Origin: Dioscorea cayenensis subsp. rotundata
Lineage: Eukaryota; Streptophyta; Magnoliopsida; Dioscoreales; Dioscoreaceae
Assembly (NCBI RefSeq): GCF_009730915.1
Contig: NC_052486.1
Location: 18,009,589-18,073,588, forward strand
Direction of reading: 5' to 3'
Length of the DNA: 64,000 nt
Shown: piece after piece, positions 1 to 12,190 of the stretch
Numbering within the stretch: the first letter of the stretch is position 1
How the letters are laid out: each line of letters starts with the position of its first letter
Notes under the pieces: generated by a model
Database searches by the model: none
Told to the model about the DNA's origin: nothing
What the model saw: the letters and a program-made list of their open reading frames with translations, nothing else
Program-made: the position numbers and the translations under genes

Positions 1-97
1 GGGCGAAAAATCTAAATAAAAAATCAAACCCAAAACCCTAACAAAAAACGAGATAGAATCCATCCAACCAATAAGACAAGATGAAATCGGGTGGTAC

Positions 98-202
98 CTT
101 GCGCTTGAGGTTGTACCGGTGCCATTCCGATCGGTAGTGGAGCTTCTGCTCCGCCTCATCCACGAACTCCTTGTTGCACGCGTTGCACGTCAACCCTGGC
201 AT
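98..202 (-). CDS. REIL/ZNF622-like C2H2 zinc-finger protein, exon 1 (partial gene)
   Basis: On the minus strand an ATG at 202 opens a 35-codon exon that ends at 98 directly before a GT donor (intron from 97 leftwards). The peptide starts MPGLTCNACNKEF and ends WHRYNLKRK. It carries one C2H2 finger, C6-x2-C9-x12-H22-x5-H28. The WHRYNLKRK ending and early finger are the signature of the REI1/REIL (ZNF622) family, cytoplasmic 60S-subunit maturation factors that help recycle shuttling biogenesis factors. The rest of the gene would lie left of base 1, so whether it is intact is unknown. Two broken copies of this exon lie at 17842-17944 and 47740-47828; this one has no lesion. Family assignment is from recognition of the motif, not from a search. 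Confidence 0.7.
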
Positions 203-347
203 CTCCCCTCAGCTCGAGCTCCCTCCCGCTCTCTCCCTCTCTCGTTCTACTGCTCCAGGTCGAGAGAAAAACGAGAGAATTTATAGGTCGGCGTCGGAAG
301 AAGAAGCGGATCTAAACCACAATCCGAATTCCACCTTTAATAGCACC

Positions 348-745
348 AAGCGGATTCGGGTTAAGTTAATCAGAAACCCGTTTCGTTAGCGCTTACATGA
401 ATTAGCGGATTCGGGTAAAGTTAATTAGAGACCCGTTTCGTCAGCGCTTTTTATAACACTAATCGGATTTGGGTTAATTTAATCAGAAACCCGTTTCATT
501 AGTGCTTACATGAATTAGTGGATCCGGGTTTAGTTGATCAGAGACCCGTTTCGTCAGCGCTTTTTATAACACTAAGCGGATTCGGGTTAAGTTAATCAGA
601 AACCCGTTTCGTTAGCGCTTACATGAACAAGTGGATTCGGGTTTAGTTAATCAGAGACCCGTTTCGTCAGCGCTTACATGACCAAGCGGATTCCGGTTAA
701 GTTAATCAGAAACCCGTTTCGTCAGCGCTTACGTAACCAAGTGGC
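348..745. repeat. Tandem repeat, about 56-bp unit x 7
   Basis: Seven imperfect units lie head to tail. Each contains GCGGATTCGGGTTAAGTTAA, then CAGARACCCGTTTCGT and AGCGCTT. Alternate units carry AGAAACCCG or AGAGACCCG, and units ending in TTTATAACACTA alternate with units ending in TTACATGAA, so a dimeric (about 112-bp) higher-order period is visible. The array starts about 145 bp upstream of the REIL-like start codon. One or two degenerate units lie in the matching position beside the REIL pseudo-exons near 18063-18140 and 47930-48005, so the unit is older than the array and was amplified here. Confidence 0.85.
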
Positions 746-1665
746 TTTTAAATTACATTTGCATTAAGCCCCTTATAAAACATAATATTTAGTAATAGTT
801 TAAATTTATATAAAAAATGAAAACTCATTTCAAATCTTTGTTACACTTAAATCTTTTTTTGTTTATGTAAAAATTTTATTAAACCGCTAGATGAAGTTAT
901 ATTTATACTTGCATCATTACTAATGTATTGTTCATAAATATTGATAAATACCAATGTTTTTAAGTTATATATACCTCTAAAAATTTGTTTGATTGAGTAT
1001 ATACACTTGATAAAAGTGGATAAACCACAAATTTATTGAAAATAAAACACTGTGAAGAAGTACAGTACATATAGGAGTATATACACTTCAATAAAACCAA
1101 ATAGCATGCATACCACTTAAAATTAAATTTATTTATATGTGTGACTCTCTGCTCTATGTATTCCATTAGAATATATTATAAATTATATTAATACTGTCAT
1201 TTTTTTTTTTTTGCTTTGTTGTCTCGTCTTTTCTATTTTGTTGTCTTGTTCATTGAATAAAACTAATTTCAATTTTTTAGGGTAAATATGAATAGAATTT
1301 TTATTATTTAATATATAATAATATATTTTAATGATATATGTAGGGTAGAGAGATATGTATGCAAACAAATCAAATATTAAAAAAATATATATTCAGTATT
1401 TGGTTTTATGAAAAAATAGACATACAATTACATGAATTTTAGATGAATACAAACCAAAAACACACATATCAATATTATAAAAATGGAATATATGATCTTT
1501 GTCTCCACTAGTTAATTTTTTTTTTAAATCTTCAAATAAAAATAAATTTTATAATTAAAATTTTAACAATTATTAATGGATTATTACATAAGAGAAGTTG
1601 TACAAATATTATCTACTTGTATCACCCCTACAATATGAGAGGGGTAAAAGTTAAAAGTTTTGACA
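746..1665. other. AT-rich spacer without recognisable gene
   Basis: About 920 bp of A+T-rich sequence with homopolymer runs. I see no coding signature, structured RNA or transposon ends. Short open frames here are low-complexity. Confidence 0.6.
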
Positions 1666-1675
1666 CCTTTTCAAC
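1666..1675. repeat. Left target-site duplication of the Pack-MULE
   Basis: CCTTTTCAAC, repeated exactly at 3362-3371. Confidence 0.9.
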
Positions 1676-1913
1676 GGGTTAATTTTTCAGTTAGTCATCC
1701 AACTATAACTAATTATCACTTCGGTCACCTAACTTCAAAATGTATCAAAATGGTCACCCAACTAATAATGTCTTTCACCGGTCAGTCACCAGAGAGATTC
1801 CGGCAAATAAAATCTTGCGTGACAACCGGAATAGCTGAGTCAGCATTATTTAACCATGTCAGTAGTCTAACTTGGCTTGTCCACGTAAGAGAAACTTGCT
1901 GACTAGGGTTAAG
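1676..1913 (+). repeat. Pack-MULE left terminal inverted repeat
   Basis: 238 bp, the inverted match of 3124-3361. The same block includes CACCGGTCAGTCACCAGAGA and GCTGAGTCAGCATTATTTAA on both arms. Confidence 0.92.
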
Positions 1914-1929
1914 AACGTCAACATCCCCT

Positions 1930-3075
1930 TCACTGGCCGCCACCTTCTGCAACGCTTTGGATGATATCATAAACAACTTCATTGACCCACCTCTCCTCCG
2001 GCCCTCCGTCAATCCCCGCAACATCCTTTCCGACAACTTCGCCCCGGTCTCCGAGCTCCCCCCGACCCCATGCCCCATCATTCACGGCCGTATACCACCT
2101 TGTCTCGCCGACGGCGTCTACATCCGCAACGGCCCCAACCCTCAATATCTCCCTCGCAGTCCTCACCATCTCTTCGACGGCGACGGCATGCTCCACTCCC
2201 TCCTCCTCATCCTCCTCTTCGCCATCTCTTCTCTTCTCCCGCTTTGTCCGCACCTACGCTCCCATCCTTCCCAACGTCTTCTCTGGCTTCCACAGCTATA
2301 CCGGAGTTGTCTGGCGGTGCCGTCAGCCGCCGACTTCCTCACTCGGGTCAAATGAGCGTGACTCGGGGAACCGGCTTAACTAACACCGGTCTAAGCTTCT
2401 TCGCCGGCCGTCTCTATGCTCTCGTGCAGTCGGACCTCCCTTATGATAGGGATCCGAAACACACTCAAGAGAAATATCGGAAGAAGAACAAGGTACAAGA
2501 ACTCGGATGTTTCGTTGAATGAAGAACACATCGATATTAATTACTTGATGCTTCATACCATAACATAATTTAGAATATATAGAGTTCATACAGAGATCAT
2601 TTAGACATACTTAAACATCAAACATAAACAACAAAAAAACATCGATTAACTAGTCTCAAAGAGCAGCAAAATAAAGACCGATCAAACTTTTTGCATTTCC
2701 CATGCTTCATCAGTATTCGACTTTTATGTCTCGAACTCATTGTTAATTTCGGATCAAATCATTCTCCAACACCTTACTCCCTCCACCTTTCCACCAACGA
2801 TGGCGACATCTCCATTCTCTGCCGTGAAGACTTCTCCAGCGAACTCTTCATGGGCATGACCGCTCATCCCAAGAAAGATCCTACCACCGGCGAGCTCTTC
2901 GCCTTCCTTTACGGCCCCATCCCTCAATTCGTCACCTACTTTCGGTTCGACAAGGACGGCAACAAGCTCGCTGACGCTCCCATCTTCTCCGTTCGTGAGC
3001 CATCCTTCCTCCATGACTTCGCCATCACCGAAAACTACGCTATATTCCGCACAAGACATCGTCGCCTCACTCCTT
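1930..3075 (+). pseudogene. Carotenoid cleavage dioxygenase 4-like gene fragment (captured)
   Basis: Three segments in the Pack-MULE translate to CCD4-like protein. Segment 1 (about 1930-2200) contains NFIDPPLLRPSVNPRN, VYIRNGPNPQYLP and HHLFDGDGMLHS. Segment 2 (about 2350-2455) contains TGLTNTGLSFF and ALVQSDLPY. Segment 3 (about 2750-3075) contains MTAHPKKDPTTGELFAF and SFLHDFAITENYAIF. The family cleaves carotenoids in plastids with a non-haem iron held by four histidines. Here only the regions of the first two (TAHPK and FLHDF) survive. The frame is broken between segments 1 and 2, about 300 bp of unrelated sequence separates segments 2 and 3, and both the transit peptide and the C-terminal half are missing. 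It cannot encode an enzyme. GC content is well above the flanks, fitting capture from a coding exon. Confidence 0.85.
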
Positions 3076-3123
3076 CTGAATTGAGGACGAAGAACCAAGA
3101 AGAAAGATGATGATGTGGAAGGT

Positions 3124-3361
3124 CTTAAGCCGAGTTAGCAAGTTTCTCTGACGTGGACAAGCCAAATTAGACTGCTGACATGGTTAAATAATGCTGACTC
3201 AGCTATTCCGGCTGCCACGCAGGATTTTATTTGCCGGAATCTCTCTGGTGACTGACCGGTGAAAGACATTATTAGTTGGGTGACCATTTTGATATGTTTT
3301 GAAGTTGGGTGACCGAAGTGATAATTAGTTATAGTTGGATGACTAACTGAAAAATTAACCC
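3124..3361 (-). repeat. Pack-MULE right terminal inverted repeat
   Basis: Reverse complement of 1676-1913 with scattered single-base differences and no large gap. It is followed at once by the second copy of the 10-bp target duplication. Confidence 0.92.
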
Positions 3362-3371
3362 CCTTTTCAAC

Positions 3372-4846
3372 ACAATGGTTGAGTATTTGTGCCTATATTG
3401 TATCACAGTAAAATCTATTTCAAATCCGGGTATTTACTTATCAAGTATAAAACTTTAGTTAAAACCAAATTCATTTATTTAATGGATGAGATGGAGAGCC
3501 AAAAAAACCATCTCATTATATTATGGTGTTTGCATGATTTTTTTATTTTATTTTATTTTATTTTAATAATATTGAAAACATAGAACTCACAAAGTGTGCT
3601 GATATTATCAAGTTGAGTTGTTTTGTAATGAGTAATCAATCAATCCTGAGTAGATCTAGAATCTCACAGCAATTAACAGAGAGAATTACTCAGATTCTCA
3701 TTTAGGGTTCATTCATTCACCAAAAGAGAGTGGAAATACATTCAAGCAACCACTCTGTCACAACATTCAAGCCAAGCGTTCCATGGACCATAGTCATTAC
3801 AGATTTAATCTAAAACTCTTTTTCCTTCACTTCCCAACAAATTTAGACCTAATTGGTAAAGAAGGAAAAGAAACTCCTAATTGAAGCTTCTTTGGAAATA
3901 AAACTCAGAATGTATAAACACACAACCCAGTAGGTAGTTTCATATATACCCCTTTAAAAATCATATTTATGAATATCCTGTCAAAAGAATTTATTATTTA
4001 CTATTTAAGCCCCTAAGGTTAGATTGCCATCCCCTCATGTCTAATCAATAGATAAACATGGAGGAAAAATCGTTTTATATTTGAAATTTAATGTTTTTGG
4101 TGATGGTATATAGGACTTGTCCAAGACAATTATTAGAGATATTAAGTATGCGTCTCTTGAGGATAGGAAAAATATTAAAAATTTAAATATTATAAAAAAA
4201 ATAACTTCATTCGTACAAGAGAGGATTCACACGAATTCCAATAACTCAAAATGAAGATGTGTTAGGCATTAGCTATATGTGTGGACAATACAAGTAATAG
4301 AAAGAAAAAGTGTAGGTATGAATCTCTAGCCGGAGCACTTCAAGTGTTAAGGATTTTTTTTTTATTGGTAATTGATCGGATGTAGGAGAGATAAATATAA
4401 GTTTTTGAAGAAGATGAAAGTATTTGGTCTTTATCAATAATGTCGTAACATTTAGACTCTAATTATGTGAATAAACCCTAATAATAGATCTTAGTCATTG
4501 GGGTACAACAACAAATAATAGAGTTTTGTCGGACTGTATCCAGGACCACAAATATAATTTTCAAAGGTTTGTAAGCAAAATACCTACCTTATTTGGCCAT
4601 ATATGCAATTTTACTAGAGTACTAAATGACGAGCATAACGTACAGGCAACTTGTTCCCACATCAAGATCTTGAAGCAGCACAAACAAAAAGATTTATATA
4701 TATATATATATATATATGCAAAAATCAATTTTTTTAAAGTATAAGAGTAAGTTTCAATATTTGACTAAATATAGAGATTAAAAATGATTTTAATATTAAT
4801 TATCATAATATTAACAGTATCAACTTCTAATGCCCGTTAGTATTTT
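3372..4846. other. Intergenic spacer, no gene seen
   Basis: AT-rich sequence with no recognisable coding or transposon signature. It contains a (TA)n microsatellite at about 4697-4718. Open frames are short and low in complexity. Confidence 0.55.
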
Positions 4847-5124
4847 ATTTTTTTTGGAAAGGTGAATAAACCACTTCAATTAAAGAAAAAAAAACAGATA
4901 CAACAGTCCTCACCCACATGGGGGGAGCAAGACCACAAGCGACAGACCACTAGGTGTGGTACACCAGCTCAAAACCATCACAACAAAAACTACAACAAAT
5001 ACGCAGAGGAACAACTGGCCTCCTCCCCGATCAAAATAGCAAGAAAATCCTAACCCCTGTCAACAGGAAGAGCCTCCTCGGCCATTGGATCGTCAGCACC
5101 GTCCTCAATGCGACTACCCAGACA

Positions 5125-8100
5125 CTAAAGACTCCCGCGCACAGTCGCCATAGAATCAGAAATCTTCTCTTTGGCACCATCTGCGCAAGTTGAGAACCAA
5201 GACAGGAGCAAATGATCAATTTTGATAATAAGCACATGAACAGGCACAACAACAACATTGAAAATAAGATCATTTCTAGCGAGCCAGACAAGCCACATAA
5301 TGGCTTTCACAAGCAACTTGCTAAAGGCCCTAAACGAAGGTCGCAATAAGTTTCTCCAATCCACCCAAATGTCGCTCATTGAAATAGGAGGATCCGGTAA
5401 ATGAAACAAGTTAGCAAAGTAACCCCAGATATTTATAGTGTATAGACATCTCAGAAATAAATGATCCACGGATTCAATCCTTGAATTGCACAGAACACAA
5501 GTGGAAGTAGGCATCTTATTACATCTTCTTCTTGCTAGATTTTCCAAGGTGAGAACCTTGTTCTTCCACACCAACCAATTAAGAAGGTTGATCTTCTTAG
5601 GGCAGGAACCGCGCCAGAGAAACCCCACCACCGGGCACCTCAACCCTCCATCAATAAGGAAATTGTAAAAGGATTTCATTGAGAAGATACCATTGCTAGT
5701 CAACTTCCAACATTTTAAATCCTCACACCCTCCTCTAGCCTCCCTCACCCGATCCCTAAGACGCCCAGCTTCGGGGTTAGCCGAAAATGGAGCCTCCTTA
5801 AGAAGAAAAGCCAGCTCCCGCACGGTGCCATTGGGTAAAGAACTATTTCTGAATTCATCAGGCCACAAGTCCCTCGGCGCAACCTCGTTAAACCAGCGGT
5901 CTTTCCAAAACAGGGTCTTATCACCGGAATTGATGCCATGCACAAAACATCCTTTGAATGCCGGGAGGCAAACCGACGTACTTTTCTAAAAAGATGAGAT
6001 ATGACCCGACAAAATGGGGGAAAGGTTCCACCTAGATAACCCATAGTTGAACTGCACGACCGACGCTCCACACTAGTTAGGATCCATCACAAATTTCCAC
6101 CACCATTTTCCCAGTAACGCTAAGTTAAAGCTGTGCAGATCCAGGATCCCCGAACCCCCTGCTCTCGTGGTCGACACAAAGACCTCCAACCAACCAGCCG
6201 ATTACTTGGATGATTAATATCCAGCCCAGACCACAGAAAATCCCGCCTGATGCGATCCAATGGCTTGATAACCCAGCACGGAAGTTTAAAAATGGACATC
6301 CAATAAATTGGAAGGCCCGAAAGGACAGAATTAACCAAAGTGAGATGCCCCCCAAGGGATAGATACCGAATCTTCCATGAGGAGAGTCGTCTTTTAACTT
6401 TTTGGATCAATTCCTCCCAATCTTGTCTACGGGGCCTTCTATTTGCAATAGGGACACCGAGATAGTTGACAGGAAGATAGCCCACTTCGCAATTAAGCAT
6501 TTTCGCCGCCCCCTCCTGTGGTAGTTCACCCATCGAGCTCGAGTAGAGGCAAGTTTAGGCAAAGTTAGTTTTCAAACCCATCATACCTTCAAAGACGCAG
6601 AGGATTAACTTTACAATTTTAAGGTCCTCAATACCACTCGTAGTCAAAATCAACAGATCTTCAGCATAATGAAGATTACATCTGCTTCCGAACCCCCCGA
6701 GAGGGACACCCACCAAAATCTTGGATCTCAGCGCATGGGTGAACATCGCACTTAGCACATTGGTGACTAGGACAAAAAGAAGAGGTGAGAGAGGGTCCCC
6801 CTGCCGTAACCCCCTCTTGTAACGAATATAACCACTAGGGGAACCGTTAACAAGAATGTTAGCCTTCGAAGAAAATAGAATACTTTTAATCCAGCCAACC
6901 CACCTATCCCCAAAACCCCTGGCTTTGAGAAGGTCTAAAAGAAAATCCTAGTTCACCGTGTCAAAGGCTTTTGCAAAGTCAACTTTCAAAATATGCCCCG
7001 GAAGTCTATGTTTATGGATGCTAAAAATAAGCTCTTCAGCCGTAACAATGTTGTCTAAAATACATCTCCCTTTCATGAACGCAGACTGGTCTATGTCTAC
7101 AAGTAAAGTCATCACCTTGCTTAACCGGTTAGCCAAAATTTTAGAAAGAATTTTCAACGTGGAATTGATTAAGCTAATGGATCGGTAGTCCGCTGTCGAC
7201 TCCGGGGTGCCAATCTTAGGTATTAGCACAATATTAGCCCAATTAATTCTTTCCAGATTCACATTCCCGTGAAAGAAATCCTCTCAAAGTCGCAGAAGAT
7301 CGGATTTAATCAACTCCTAGAATTGCTTGAAAAAATGGATCGGGAATCCATCCAGTCCTGGAGCCGTATTACCTCCCAACTCAAACACATCACTCTAATC
7401 TCCTCCATCTAGAACGGAAGATCTAAGTGCTCCAAATTGACATGACTCTTGCCGATCAAAAGTTTCTGCAGGTCCACTCGGAGTCTCTACTCTCTCCTCT
7501 TACCAAACTGTTGCTGAAAGCGCGCCGAGAAAACTTTCCCAATATCCTTCGCATCTGTGACAGTAGCACCATCTTATCGGATATTAGGAATAAAATTCCA
7601 ATTTTTACAGCCATTTGCAATAGAGTGAAAAATTTCGTATTTTCATCCCCTTCCTTCAGCCATTGGACCCTCGATCTTTGCCTCCAGTATACCTCTTCTT
7701 GTCTGTGAATATCCTTTAGGTTTTCTAGCAATGCTTTCTCCTGTTGCAATTCCGACGGGGTGAGCCTACGACTTTCCTTAGCAATGTCGAGAGAATCGAG
7801 CTCCTATAAGTAAGCTAGTTTATTAAGCTTAATCAAACCAAACTCAAATTTTGCCCAATACCGTAAGTGGTTACGCAGACTCATCAGTTTCTTAGCAAGC
7901 ACAAAAGCCCTACATCCCATCGGTGACATAGAAGACCACCAAAGTGTCACCAACTCCTGGAAACCTATCGCCATTAACCAGGCCAACTCAAATCTGAACG
8001 ACCTAGGTTTGGAATTGTGAGTGCCGACCTCCAGATGAATCGGTACATGTCCGACCCTAATTGCAGAAGGCAGTTTTGAATTAACTTTGGGAAAAGAATA

Positions 8101-8687
8101 GTCCAAATATTATTGACCACAAAGCGATCCAGGTTTACCCAATTCGGTCCCAAAGAATGAGGTTCTATCAGACCGAGGTCGAACATGAATTTGTTAGCAC
8201 ATCGGAGATCAGCTAAATTCGGGGTCCCATTAAGCTTATTATCCAAAGAGAAAATTGCATTGAAGTCCCCACACACCACCAAGGGAATAATGGTGTCATT
8301 ATTACAAATGCTAAGTTCCTCCCAGAAATCTAGTTTAAGTGATCTCGCATTTGGACCATAGACCGAGGTACAACGCCACTTAAAGTTATCCAATTTGGAA
8401 TAAAATTCCACTGTCAAACTGAATGAACCCACCAAAGTTATGAACCCAGAATAAAGGCCACCATTCCATCCAATAATAATACCACCCGCCGTTCCCCTAG
8501 TTGGTAGGTAAACAAATTGATAGAGACGGCTCCGTCCGATCTCTCTCTAAATTGCCACCGGCACATTCTCCAGTTTCGACTCTTGTAAACAACAAACGTC
8601 AGCAAAATGCAAGTTTAAAAAATCCTTCACCAGGAACTGCTTAGCCGGTCTCCCAAGGCCCCTAACGTTCCAAGAAATAATATTCAT
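5125..8687 (-). pseudogene. LINE ORF2: endonuclease, reverse transcriptase and zf-RVT, broken
   Basis: The minus-strand start at 8687 gives MNIISWNVRGLGRP, the standard plant-L1 ORF2 opening of the AP-endonuclease-like domain, and is followed by an in-frame stop about 50 codons later. Further endonuclease motifs include SVYGPN and VCGDFNAI (about 8250-8370). Reverse transcriptase pieces include VLIPKIGTPESTADYRSISL (about 7160-7230), DFAKAFDTVN (about 6960) and a catalytic box read as YAED instead of YADD (about 6657-6668). The zf-RVT region with CVLCNSRIESVDHLFLRC follows at about 5440-5500. The product would nick target DNA and reverse-transcribe the LINE RNA. Multiple frameshifts, plus Asp to Glu in the polymerase box, make it non-functional. 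Confidence 0.85.
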
Positions 8688-9001
8688 AAACACTATTAAA
8701 TGTCGCGGACCTCCGAAGAGGTCTCCGCCGCCCTTGAGACCGAGGCATAATTAGCCTGTTCTAACGAACGACTATGCTTAATACAATCAAGCATGGGATC
8801 AGCAAAAGCAATACCACAAGCATCACAATAATTAGAAATTTGTGCATCAGTCCACTCAGAAATGAGGAGGGGTTTAGAAGTACCTTCAGCGCTGCCCCCT
8901 CATCCCTCTTTCTTCCTTGCTGATTTTGGCGGTTCCGCTATAAACCCAGCATCTTCAGTGAACCTAGAAGGCGACTTTTTTGGTCTCCCACTCCAACGGG
9001 A

Positions 9002-11456
9002 TCAAATATGCTGACCAACAGGTAAATACAGTAGTAGCGCCTTGAGATTACACTCAAAAGCCTTCACCAAATCCTCAGAGTCTTCCACACTATCCGAAGA
9101 CTCACCACCGTCAGAAATCATGCCTGTACCAGCCAAATCTTGCTGCTCACCCCGTCCAGAATCACTCATGGGCTTAGAAACAACCATAATCGGCACCAGA
9201 GCCCAAACACCTGCAAGGAATTGCCAACTGAAACTTGGCGGAGGTTCTAAGGTAGGGGGAGAACCAACCACAGGGGGAGCTTTACTCTCCAACACAATTC
9301 CCTCCTTCAAATCAGCCTTCCGGGGTCCCAAAATCTGGCCCGTTAGTGAGCCACACACCATCCCTGGATCTTGGCCCGAATTAGGTCGATCCACAGGATT
9401 AGACCCGATCCCCAACATTGAAGCAAGAACCGGGCCCTGGGCTGGCACAACGGGATCAAAGTTGTCCAAATTAATAAGCGAGCCCGCATGGGCCACAGTG
9501 TGATCCACATCACACATTAACACCGGATCCCCAACAAATCCACCCATTATTGCCGAATTATCCTCCTGGCCCAGTTGCATGCTAAAGCCCATCTCCGAGA
9601 CAACCGGGTCCACTAACCCAATCGCATGATCCACCTCCAAATCTCCCACCGAACCACCTTCACCACAACACGTCTGCATGTGCGCCACGTGGCCCCTCTT
9701 AGCCTCCAACTTCACGACCTCGGATACCGTTACTTCGGATTCGCCAACCTTCGCCATGTGTCCCCTCCTATCCTCCAAATTCACGACCTCGGATGCTGCT
9801 ACCTCGGACTTTCCAACCTTCGCCACCTCAGAAGGATCCCATGAATCTCCAGAACCAGTGAAAGAGCTCAGCGTGTACGGTTGTCGGACTTGCCACCGTT
9901 TGACACGTTAATGCCTCGAGCTGCACCAACGTGACTCGTCACATCCCACGATCCGAGAGCTCTCGGAGGACTGAGCCACCTCTTGTCTATCCTTATAACC
10001 CACGGACTGCCGCGTAGCGACCACCGGATCATCAACACATTCGGAATGGCCAGGCATCAACCGTAATATAGGCCGAACCTCCGTCTCACCGGCGCCGTAG
10101 ACCCCACAAGAGCTCCCTCAGTCCGTAGCTTCTCTTGCGGTCTACTATCTTCGATTCTCCCCGCACGAGAATCATTGGCAACTGGGCGAGAGCAACGCTC
10201 TATTGCCCCGCTATCGCCCCCACTCGATGACTGACCCACATGCTTCTTCTTACCCTTCTCTGTTGACGAAAACTCATGCGTGCTCCTCCTCTCAGCCGGC
10301 TGAACTTCGTTCCCTCCAGACCTCAACTCCTGAAGCACATACCTCTCGAGATCTCTTCGGAAGCCCGGGAAAGCAGTCCTCTCACCCGTGAAGATGATAG
10401 AATACCTCCTCATCTCTAGGCTAAGATTAATTTCTATTGGCAGAGTAACACCAAACTGACGACGGACCAGGACCGAGATGAAGCGTTTGTGAGGGACGAA
10501 GGCCTGAGATAGCGCCACAAGCTCCCCAACAGGTCGCAGAACCTCCGAGATGACACTCCAGCTCCACGCATGCAGAGGAAGATTCAAAATTAACATCCAT
10601 TGCCCCTCCCCTAAAGCGCGACCCTCCGCCCTAAGCTCCGTCGACCAGGGTGCAATCCTTAAGGTGCACGGACCATCCTTCGTGTTAGCAGTGAAAGCCC
10701 CCATCTTATTCACCTCCTTAACCTCCTCTCGGTTCGCAAGCAGCACAAGGAAAGAGCACTCGTTCAAAGAGGTGATGGGGCCAGCAAGATTCATGTTGAT
10801 GACGGAGGGTGCAATCTCCAGCACACTACCTTTGCTAATATAACCAGAGACCAACGAGAGCACCGCCACTTTCGCAAGCTCCTCCATGGTAGTTACCATC
10901 TCTGGAGTAAGCAGTAAAGAGATCTCTACACGTCGCGGCCGCTGATTCCTTAATGACTCCCCAGTCCTGGTCACCGGAAGAGAGGGAGTCACCTCCAACG
11001 GATTCCTGTATACCTTAGATGCCCCCTCCTGCGAACTAAGGAGTTTAGACCGCACGTGGAGGCATTTCCGATGAGGGCTTCTCCTCAGTTCCACCGAACA
11101 TCGGGCCGCCACATGCCCTACCCTGGAACATCGTAGACACACCACTTGATGACGACATTCACTCGTTTTGTGAGACGATAAAAAACAACGGCCACAACTT
11201 TTTTCAGTCAGAGAGTGAGGCCGCTTAGAACCCGCAATCGTCTTCCCCCCGCACGCTGAATCAGAGACGTGCCCTTCACCTGCTTCCCCACCGCCCTCCT
11301 AGCACCACCACCGTCCTCCGAGGATGAAGAAGACACCACCTGGGCGAATGTCATTTCCTGAACCACCACCTTAGCACTACCTTCACGCCCCCCTTCGACC
11401 CCGTCACCACCGGCAACCCCTTCGGCGCCGCCCCAGAGGTCCCCAAGCAAACTCAT
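9002..11456 (-). pseudogene. LINE ORF1: RNA-binding protein with DUF4283-like domain and CCHC knuckles, broken
   Basis: The minus-strand ATG at 11456 opens an acidic Ser/Gly-rich N-terminus. A frameshift lies near 11240, at a run of six G. The next frame has two CCHC zinc knuckles, CGRCFLSSHKTSEC and CLRCSRVGHVAARC (about 11110-11195), followed by a DUF4283-like domain (about 10440-10900) and a stop at 10057. A third open segment (9826-9002) continues the low-complexity C-terminal part, with the family motif SFSWQFLAGVWAL that recurs in the half-LINE at 33.2 kb. ORF1 proteins of plant L1s bind their own RNA. Two frame breaks rule out a complete product. Confidence 0.75.
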
Positions 11457-11551
11457 TGTTGGTTTGTACCAGTTTTTTAGTATCATATAAACACACAATG
11501 ATGAAATTTTAATTTCTATAATAATCATCCCATCATCCAATGTAGACACAC

Positions 11552-12190
11552 TAGTATTATTATTGAATTAAATATATCATCGTTATCAAATCAAAAGTAT
11601 CGTTTATTTTTAAGACAATTTTTTTATTGTTTAATATTAATAGTTATAATCACGTAAGTTTTTTTTATTGTTTGACAAAAAAGGATAAAGCCACCTCAGA
11701 GACATGCTAGATATGGAGTTAATCTCTCAACACTTGTGCCTCGACTCTATACAAACTGAATTTTAAACTTGCCTTTTTCAATAATACATGAATACACTAC
11801 GCTACGTATGAAACTCAATGTTAATAGGTCAATAACGCACGACAAATTTTTCAAAAAAATTTAAATGAGGTAAATAACGCTTCGGTAATTTGACCATTGA
11901 ACCTATGAAATTTTATTTTTAGTGTTTTCTCTGATGAACTCGTTGGGAAAACTGTTTTTATCCGGTGAACTCATTAAGGCCGCCGGGGTGAGGTCACCAT
12001 TCTCATTCTCGGTAAAAGTTCGCTGAGGTCACTCCTACCCGGAGTGAGCTTGTTGGAGGCAACTGAGGTGAGTTTGCTAAGGGAGCCGGACATGTGAGCT
12101 CAGCCCGTGCTTAAACAAGACAAGCTTTTTGTGGTATCACTGGATCCTCATGCACTCGCTCTAGACTTCATGCGAAAAGCTGTATAGGGT
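11552..12190. other. Spacer without recognisable gene
   Basis: AT-rich first half and mixed second half. No motif, tRNA or transposon end recognised. Confidence 0.5.

Larger units (their letters stand above)
1676..3361. mobile_element. Pack-MULE (Mutator-like transposon) carrying a CCD4-like gene fragment
   Basis: Terminal inverted repeats of 238 bp (1676-1913 and 3124-3361) begin GGGTTAATTTTTCAGTTAGT on both ends and differ at only about a dozen positions. The element is flanked by a perfect 10-bp target duplication, CCTTTTCAAC, at 1666-1675 and 3362-3371. Long inverted repeats plus a 9-11 bp duplication are diagnostic of Mutator-like elements. There is no transposase inside. The interior (1914-3123) holds pieces of a cellular gene for carotenoid cleavage dioxygenase, which makes this a Pack-MULE. 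The high identity of the two arms suggests a fairly recent insertion. Mobilisation would have needed a transposase from elsewhere. Confidence 0.93.
4848..11551 (-). mobile_element. L1-type LINE, near full length, minus strand, inactive (family 1)
   Basis: Reading on the minus strand, the element starts near 11551 and holds ORF1 with two zinc knuckles (11456 to about 9000), then ORF2 with endonuclease, reverse transcriptase and zf-RVT region (8687 to about 5125). It ends with a 3' tail near 4848 that reads as ...TGAAGTGGTTTATTCACC plus A-run. The same 3' signature (GTGGTTTATCCAC) marks all family-1 fragments in the window. A weak target duplication around TAGTATT (about 4840 and 11552) fits the limits but is not perfect. 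Many frameshifts and stops show it is dead. At about 6.7 kb it is close to full length for a plant L1. Confidence 0.85.

Noticed and set aside
348-745. Regular repeats considered as a CRISPR array
   Set aside because: Eukaryotic context, units directly adjacent and diverging along their whole length, no unique spacers.
2070-2522. Pro/Arg-rich 150-codon frame in the Pack-MULE
   Set aside because: An out-of-frame reading of the GC-rich CCD4 fragment.
4697-4718. (TA)n tract as a regulatory site
   Set aside because: A simple microsatellite. Similar tracts occur at 16077, 26772 and 46790 without shared context.
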